A DNA stretch of 64,000 bases from Xestospongia muta (taxonomy: Eukaryota; Porifera; Demospongiae; Haplosclerida; Petrosiidae), in contig OY848925.1 in assembly GCA_963693285.1 (NCBI GenBank), positions 4,008,932 through 4,072,931 on the forward strand. Direction: 5' to 3'. A model generated the notes under the pieces. It ran no database searches. It saw nothing but the letters and a program-made list of their open reading frames with translations, and was not told the origin of the DNA. The position numbers and the translations under genes were made by a program. How positions within the stretch are numbered: position 1 is the first letter of the stretch; every line of letters starts with the position of its first letter. Positions 57,119 through 64,000 of this stretch are shown in pieces.

Positions 57119-59231
57119 CGTTGGTTTTATCATTTCACTCACTAAATACTCTCATTTGTACCAATTAGTGAATATTTATCTCAATTTAGATACATGATGT
57201 GTAGTAGCACACATATAGGTGAAACTTAGTGTTGTAATTGTTTAACAATAACTAAAACTAAAATTATTTTTGTAATGGCCAAATCATTATTGTTAACAAT
57301 AACAAACTATAACTAAAATTAACCAGCCATTGATTTATAATTAATAACAAAACTAAAATTGCACAAAAGTAGCTGTGAATTTTAGCCATTTCATTTCCAG
57401 ATTTAACCATCTCAGATCAGTTAACCATTCAAATGTGTAAACAGTTAAACAAAAAATAAAATAATAATCAAGTGCTAATAACCTTGAAAGTGAAGTATTT
57501 ATCAAAAATAACAAGGATTACTTGCGTATTTAGCATGTAAATTTATTATCTTCTTTGGATTATTGATTTATAATAACAATAACTAAAAACCTATTACTAT
57601 AACTAAAATTAAAATTCTTGGAGTTTTTGTGAACAATTAATAACTAAAACAATAATTATTACAAATGTTTAGCAATAACAAAAACAATAACTATAATACA
57701 AATCCATTACTTTTACAACACTAGTGAAAATGTAATTGTTGGATTACATTTATGTCTCTTATTTTATTGTAGATACTGGAAATGTTTCTGTTATAAATAA
57801 ATCCCTCAATTCTAATCTTCAAAATATAACATGCAGAGAAGATTTTATTAAAATCAACAATGCATGTCAACCTCGATGTGACAGATTTGAACAAGGCACT
57901 CATAATGGGAGTCAACTTTTGATATACTCAGAATTAATAGCATCATGTGTTGCTTTGTTACTTTGTATACTAATTGTGACAATATCAATCAAAGATTACA
58001 AAACAAAATGAGTTTATTACAAGTGATTTAATGTGATTATGAAACATTTTGTTAGGTTTTCATTTCCATCTATTTTGTTAATATTTTTAATTGTTGACTG
58101 TTCAATAATAGGTATGCTTATAATAAAGACAAATTAGAAAATTATTTTTTACATAGCACTCTTGGTCATCATCATTTCTATTGACAGAAATGGTTTACTC
58201 TGCAGTTCAACAAGTCTTATTGACAGTCTGAACAATCCAACATTATTTTGTACACTATCAGGTTTAATGACATTTACATCAAAATATTTATAATTGCTTC
58301 ATATAGGAGTAGTTTTCCATTATACTAGTGTCAACATGGTATTAATGTGGTTCTTTCATGTCACTATACTTTTTTATAAAGTTGTCTTTCCCTTTCATGC
58401 CAATCGAATGGAAAAATTAAGACGAAACAGATACATTTTAGTTGTGATTATGTTCTTTGGTATGTCAAAATTTATAGATAATGAATTATCATTAATTTTA
58501 CAGGTTTAGTTATACCATTACCAGCTGTTATAGTGTCTCTCTCTGTGGAAGATTATAAATATACTATACACCGTTTTCCTCCAAATGTTTGCATTAGTGA
58601 TGGACCTATGTGGTTTTATTCTATTACTGTCATTTTTGATGTACTTGTAGGTATTGGAACATACTTTCTATTTGTTGTCTTTTGGATTATACACAAGGTA
58701 AACACATTTTTAATAAATATTACAAACTTATTATGATTATTTTAGAAATCTATTTTCCAATCAAATTCTAATAAAAATAACAAACAACTGAGTACAGCTG
58801 AGAAAAAAATACTTGTTGCAATATGTTTATTTATAGTCTTTGCCGTATTTACTTTAGTACACAGTGCTATTGTTATAGCTAAATCTGACAAATTTATTGC
58901 AGCAGTTACAGATTATTTCAAGTGTGAGGCTTTAGGACATGTTCCTGGAAAATGCAACAGATCTGAGTTTGAACAATACTACAACCCTTACATGAGTGTA
59001 ATATCATATATTCTTATAGGACTAATTCCATTTGGTATTCTCAACTTTGTGTTAAAGTGGAAGTCGGTAAAAGAAGTAGCAGCGAAATCATTTCATTGGC
59101 TTACTAGGAAATCTGTTGATATTACAAATGTTTCAAGTTTGTCATCAAGGCAAAAGAGTGTGAGTGGTGTTGTGAACATCCAAGCAATATTTCCGTTCAA
59201 AATACAGATGCGTGTAAATTTTAAGAATTAA
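54689..59231 (+). CDS. Frizzled/Smoothened-like 7TM receptor H, exon 5 donor mutated
   Basis: Exons: 54689-54814, 54906-54935, 55186-55483, 55538-55744, 57773-58007, 58056-58111, 58157-58261, 58307-58459, 58504-58697, 58746-59231; about 629 aa if all are joined. The coding sequence is very close to receptor A, including the long tail (SRQKSVSGVVN to QMRVNFKN, a few codons longer than A). The CRD and KSFHWL motif are kept. The exon 5 donor is ATGAGT in place of GTGAGT seen in every other copy (58008), so normal splicing there should fail; reading through gives a stop at once (KTK, stop), leaving CRD plus TM1 only. Intron 2 holds a 147-bp hAT-like MITE and intron 4 has grown to 2 kb. It may encode a membrane-anchored CRD decoy or be a young pseudogene. 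Confidence 0.75.
54980..55126. mobile_element. hAT-like MITE in intron 2 of receptor H
   Basis: Arms of about 50 bp: left GGCAGTGTCTATAGGTCCGG, and the complement of the right is CGAAGTGTCTACAGTCCGG, continuing through AGAAAAAGCCATACTTTAAT on both. The exact direct repeat TTTATTTTA flanks it (54971-54979 and 55127-55135); receptor A has one copy at the same intron position. It is non-coding. Confidence 0.8.
55745..57772. other. Expanded intron 4 of receptor H
   Basis: The ends match intron 4 of A (460 bp), but about 1.5 kb has been gained. The inserted part has (TA)n runs at about 57036-57055 and 57079-57114 and a low-complexity region of AATAACTAAAA words at 57235-57700. A short hydrophobic reading frame at 56282-56365 is noted in the findings. 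Confidence 0.5.
57079..57114. repeat. (TA)n microsatellite in intron 4 of receptor H
   Basis: Uninterrupted TA dinucleotides, with a second, shorter run at about 57036-57055. Confidence 0.85.
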
Positions 59232-61466
59232 ATACATTTTATAAAGTATGGTTATTGTATCATTATTAACCTTTGTTTTTATTTTAAATACTTTATTATT
59301 ACTGTTATAAAAACAAAATTGTTATGTAGTTAAGAAATAATACATTACCACGCTTGCCATCAATATGGAAACAAACAAGGTGATATTCAGATTCAACCTA
59401 AAATTAAAGGGTTTTATTCACATTATTAGATTACATTAAATGGAATATATTTTTAAATTAAGTTTAATTGTTCTTAACATATGCACAAAGAAATAGTAGA
59501 CAACAAACTATTTATCTTAATTATGCTTGGGACTTAACTTAGAATTACATGTCATAAATTAATTGTTTTGCATACAATATATTGATTTCAAACATTAGAT
59601 TAAATATCAAAAAGTTACTTTTATTACAATATCTACTGTCATTATGATCTAACATAAACCAACAAGTCTTAACTATTTTGTTTAATTTTAACTGAATTTC
59701 TACTTAAATCACAATTTGTAGCTACTTCACTATGACATATGAATAAGATGTATATTTTGAAATTATAGTTCTTTGGTTTATAATAGAATTTGGGTACTAA
59801 ATAATGAAGTGATACAAAACTTTCTGTAATTAAAAGTACAATGAATTAAATTTTGTAAAATTGTTTTGAGAGGAATATATAAGACAAATTTATTCATGAG
59901 TACAAGCTAACATTCAAGAAACTATGTCAAACAATTAGTTCCAGATGACGTGTAATACTAACTAATTACAGTTTATATGTTTAAGATGCAAGTGAGCAAA
60001 AACAGAATATTAAATTATGAATATTATCAATATTATCTTATTAGTGTTATTCCTTTGACAAGAATTGCTTTTTATTGCAAAGAGATCTGATGTATAATTT
60101 TATATTTATTACTAGTGCTATAAAATATATATTAGCTTTGATTCTGATACATGTTATGGTAAAGGCTATTTTTTATAATAAAGAATGAGGGAGCATAATC
60201 CAGATGTATTAATCACTTTGGGGGTAGTCACAAATTTCTAGACAAGATATTGAGAAATAACAAGATTTTGAATATTCTAAGTAGTAGACTGGGTTTGAAA
60301 GAAATATCCAAATAACTTCAAGGATTTATTCAAACCACTTTTATACATTGTCCATCAGTATAATATTATACTGACATTGCTAGAGTAATGAGTAGAATTA
60401 ATAAAAATTGTAGGTATAGTGCACATTCTAACTAATATGAACTTGTACTTTCTTAATGTTTTCATCCTGTAATTCAATATTTGCTAATACATGGAAAATG
60501 TTACCAATAATATACAAATCTCATCAACATATTTTCACAAAATTAAAATAATAATCATTAGTCTGATGAGGCCCCTCTGTTTAGAAATGGATTTCAAAAG
60601 AAAAGGGGCTTGTGACCTTACCAAACTAAACTCACGAAGTATCAATTGTTGAAAAGCCTTAGGAGAAGAAATAATAGATGTGAAACGAGGGTCATAATGA
60701 CAAAAGACTAAAGTATTATGTTAAAGATTATGTATAAAAGTAAGACCTATGTTTACATGAGTTTGTTGTAACTAATTATAGTTAACACTTCAACTAGATT
60801 ATATTTGAAAAATTGTCCTCCATATATTAGTTTTGGAAATTACTTCACAATGAAGCACTGACTAGAGATACTAAGATTGTATAATAATTACTAGCGGTGT
60901 CTGTTGAATACTGTCTGTCCATAAATTACCTGCTATCTCAAATTATCACTTTCAAACTGAAGTGATTTTTCATCTCATTGGTAGGGTCAACATTTCCAAA
61001 TACTTCAATCTTCCTCTCTTCTAAGAGTATTTGATCTTTAATTTCAATTATAATTATTTTATCTGTTGTTCATATATTGTCTAATAAATAGCCTTAGAAT
61101 ATTTAATATATATACATACATGTACATAGACATATAGTGGACCTAACCCATATGTGGATATAACTGAAATGAATGGTAATAATAATATATATCTATTACT
61201 AGCTTGAACAAATCTATGTTGAGTACTTTTGTCATGCATGAAATTATATCTTAGCTGTTACAGCTTCTAAGAGTGCTGACTTGTTATATAATATATTTAC
61301 TAAATACATTAAAGTAAATGTAGATATAGCAATAGATAAACAACAACCCTTTGTTCATGATCTGACTAAGTTTGGTTTATATTAATATGATATATTTACA
61401 TTTCTGGGTGGGGCAAAGCCTTTTGTTGACACCCACAACATGTATATATATTGCTTATGTAGAAAC
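59232..61466. other. Intergenic DNA, duplicate of the 3' flank of receptor A
   Basis: Blocks match 8967-10205, for example near 60780-61100 and 61290-61440, interrupted by about 1.2 kb of extra DNA at roughly 59580-60700 in which no gene or element was recognised. Confidence 0.45.
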
Positions 61467-61514
61467 AAGGGCTGTGGCTGCAAAACTCTAATTGAGATCA
61501 TTGTTCTTGTTATT

Positions 61515-62465
61515 AAAAAGCGAGGTTACCGTAGTCTGTCAGTGTGTGTGTCTGTTAACCGGGATTGTTGTTTGAACTGCTATAACTTGGCAAGCGAAGT
61601 ATTGGCAGCTACTAACGTTTAGAATCGAATAGAAAAAACGTGTGGACTTTACAACAGTAGTATCAAGAACATCGTCAAAGAAAATGAAAGCTTAAAACTC
61701 CAAAAAGAATTTTGGCAGTGTCTATTCGCCCGGCAGGAAATTATACTTTGTTGTGTATTAAACTGATCCCCACCCCCTAAACTTTATACAACAAAGTATA
61801 CATTTCCTGCTGGACAAATAGACAGTTGGATGAATTTTTAGGCTACAGAAGTTAAGGTGCCGTTTCTCGAAAAGTAAAAACTAAATGTGGAGATTTTTTA
61901 GTATGATGTAGACAACCTTAGAGGAATACACATCAGCAAGACAGAAGGCCGCTGGTCGAAGCAATCGTCAAAAAAGTTCTGAGGTTTTTTTAAGATTGTA
62001 CATGGACTTGGATTGGAGCGTAGTAACGCATTCAGGAAACGACTCCAAGCACTGAAAAACTGCTACTAATAGTTAATATATCGATTTATATTTGTACTGC
62101 TGGACGTTTCCAGGAAGTTTCATCTTCAAGCTCCAATAAATTTTGTATATGAAATATTGATACATTTTAAAGCGTTATTTAAAGGCTCAGAGAAAATTTC
62201 ATTACAAATCTAGCACTTAATCTCGCTTGGCAATTGAGTGATACTATTACTTACTCAGTTACAGCTTTACAAACATGGCAAAGCTAGAAATCAAGCAACA
62301 ATTAATGAGTATATACAAAATGACAAAGCTTACCATTTTATGACCACACCTTCTGAAATGTTAATACATTTTCTTCCATTGCTACAAGCAATATCATAGC
62401 TGGTCCTAAGGTGGCATAGCATTTATAAATGCAACTAGGTTCTGTACTTAAATGCTTTTCAATGT
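61515..62465. mobile_element. Insertion of about 950 bp inside exon 1 of pseudogene I
   Basis: Receptor exon 1 similarity stops at GTTCTTGTTATT and restarts at CTATGTATTATAG. The insert begins AAAAAGCGAGG and ends GCTTTTCAATGTT, with weak inverted ends (AAAAAGC and GCTTTT). It contains the MITE at 61714-61831. No ORF of note and no clear target duplication were seen, so its class is unknown. Confidence 0.5.
61714..61831. mobile_element. hAT-like MITE nested in the insertion
   Basis: The left end GGCAGTGTCTATTCGCCCGG is mirrored by CTGGACAAATAGACAG at the right; the inner arms GGAAATTATACTTTGTTGTG pair with CAACAAAGTATACATTTCC. GAATTTT flanks both sides (61707-61713 and 61832-61838). It shares the GGCAGTGTCTAT terminus with the MITE at 54980. 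Confidence 0.75.
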
Positions 62466-63292
62466 TCTATGTATTATAGTAGCTCTCTTCTCCTTACCAA
62501 TTGTGTTTAACTACGTTTCTGTAAGTACTACCTTTACTGTCATTTACACACGTACACACACACATTACGAAGTGAATTGCTAATACTTATATTTTGTTCT
62601 TTTTACGATAAATTCTATTAGAATTACACTAATGGTTTTTAGCTGCTTCTCCTGTAGGTATATGCAACTTGTATATTTCAATGTTATATCTTATAAATTA
62701 GTACACACACACACACACACATATATATAACTGAAGAAAACATTTATTTTATTTTTAGGGTTCATTCTATAACAACAGATTGCCATTAAACAGTAGCAAT
62801 ATCAACATTACTAATGGACTTTCAAAATATTTGTGCAACTCTATCAATAACTTGGAGTAGTCTTAGTGTAAACATAACACCTACAGACTGTGGTAACAAT
62901 CCATATATTGGTACAATATGTAGTGATGTTTTAGTGCATGGTATTTCTGTAAAGTAAATGATGAAGAGGTCGTCCTATACAGTAATGAATCAGAGGAAAC
63001 TTAAAACTCGAAGTGATTTACTCAGATTAGATTCATTATTAGGTTATACTAAATTAATACAATGGTTTCTATTATGATTGTTTATAGTGTACTATAAAGA
63101 ATGTCAACAAGTTGTTATTCCATTTCTCTGCAAATTTTACTTCCCACTTTATGACTGTCTTAATGGAGGCATGTATACAGCATCAAGAGAAGACTGTATT
63201 GACATTAGTACTGGTGTATGTGCTTTACAATTGAATCAAACTAGTAATAATAGGTATGGAGACAGATTGCCTAATTGTGAGGATGTACCTTA

Positions 63293-64000
63293 AATTAGCA
63301 TGATTATTATATATATATAAATTATAGGCTGTGATTATTTGACCTGGTCAGTCAACTTATAAGTTTTGGCCATTTAACCAGCACTTCATTCTGCACACTG
63401 TAAGATTAGTCTGTTACTTTAACAAGTAATTTGCTTTTCACAAACGCAGATTATGATGGAATCTCATCGTCAAAAATGATCGATTGATTGAACAAATATA
63501 TTAAGCATCAAAATGAATTGTTACTCCATTAAAATTTTTTTTGCAACAAATTTTATTTTTTCTCACTTTCCTTAAGATGTTCTTTAGTATAAACATGTAT
63601 GTATACACATTTATTCCCTGTGGTTAGGTTTTCCTTTGATATATTGGCCAAACTGAACACTTCCACTAAAATCGATTATGGCTGCTACTTTTTTGGTACC
63701 TAATAACTTTTGATAATAGTCAACAACAAGTCTAGGAATGGTTGGACCTTAAACATTTTTCAAGGAAAATCAATGTCTCCAATATGTAGCATGATGAAAA
63801 TTTGGAGAAAACACTCTCATGAAAATATTTGCTAAAATAATATATTGACAACTTAAGCGTTTGGACAAATATTCTTTAAATTTGCATTTTAACTACTCCC
63901 CTGTTGAGAATAACACCAACAAATGTCTTCATATATCTTTAAATGACTGTTTTCTAGTTTCTATATATATATATATATATATGTTGTGTGCCATTTGCTA
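63293..64000. other. 3' part of pseudogene I intron 4 and flank
   Basis: It begins like intron 4 of receptor F, including a CACTGTAAGATTAGTCTGTT MITE end at 63397. A (TA)n run lies at about 63963-63982. No receptor exon 5 was found before the window ends. Confidence 0.45.

Larger units (their letters stand above)
61467..63292 (+). pseudogene. Receptor I, pseudogene (exons 1-4; remainder beyond window or lost)
   Basis: The start codon is AAG (61467-61469) where B has ATG. Exon 1 is broken after IVLVI at 61514 by about 950 bases of unrelated DNA and resumes at 62466 with the sequence for LCIIVALFSLPIVF. Exon 2 (about 62623-62654) has an extra T run and a GTAGGT donor. Exon 3 (62760-63045) has lost bases near NGLSKYL and has a stop at the WHLC position. 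Exon 4 (63088-63286) still reads VYYKECQQVVIPFLCKFYF but lacks the exon end. No exon 5 was seen by 64000. It pairs with pseudogene B. Confidence 0.75.

Noticed and set aside
1..64000. tRNA or rRNA genes
   Set aside because: No cloverleaf A/B box pair or rRNA-like conserved word was found by eye; a tRNAscan run would settle it.

Overview
This window looks like AT-rich genomic DNA from an early-branching animal, most probably a demosponge. The main reasons are very short introns (often 50-100 bp), an expanded tandem family of multi-exon seven-transmembrane receptors with a Frizzled-type cysteine-rich domain, secreted fibrinogen-like proteins of the kind expanded in sponges, and many decayed eukaryotic transposons. 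The species call is inference from gene style; no ribosomal or mitochondrial marker is present. No tRNA, rRNA, CRISPR or bacterial operon signal was seen.

Layout. 1-3.1 kb: one intact fibrinogen-like secreted protein gene flanked by two decayed relatives. 3.3-4.4 kb: nested fragments of a non-LTR and a Copia retrotransposon. 4.6-63.3 kb: a cluster of Frizzled/Smoothened-like receptor loci, all on the + strand and sharing one 10-exon structure with fixed intron phases. I rebuilt six near-complete loci: A (6151-8966), C (13974-17245), D (22920-26262), E (32082-35268), F (40492-49566) and H (54689-59231). There are also pseudogenes or fragments at 4.67, 10.2, 35.7, 50.2 and 61.5 kb. A, D and E read through cleanly. 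C has lost the exon 2 acceptor and ends early. H has a mutated exon 5 donor. F is split by a transposon. The cluster grew by segmental duplication: the block around A (about 4.6-10.9 kb) recurs around H (about 50.7-63.3 kb), and the block around C (about 11.3-17.7 kb) recurs around D (about 20.4-26.7 kb). The copies carry along decayed striatin-like WD40, Gypsy and RecQ-like helicase remnants.

The most striking object is a 5.65 kb DNA transposon at 41068-46716, inserted in exon 3 of receptor F. It has CACT(C/G)AAAAAA terminal inverted repeats, a 2-bp TA target duplication and arrays of GTGTGT/ACACAC palindromes near both ends. It carries two divergently transcribed genes that both splice to full reading frames: an 825-aa CACTA/EnSpm-like transposase (10 exons, - strand) and a 515-aa protein with a PB1-like start and similarity to SAMD3-like repetitive proteins (8 exons, + strand). 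Removing the element plus one TA restores the receptor exon in frame.

Other mobile DNA includes a decayed MULE-type element with SWIM and Ulp1-like segments and about 65-bp TIRs (51990-54400), a pogo/Tigger remnant (36-37.3 kb), a near-perfect 530-bp foldback (19306-19836), two related hAT-like MITEs (54980 and 61714) and a CACTG-ended MITE family recurring in receptor intron 4. Domain and family names come from remembered family signatures read against hand translation; no database search was possible.
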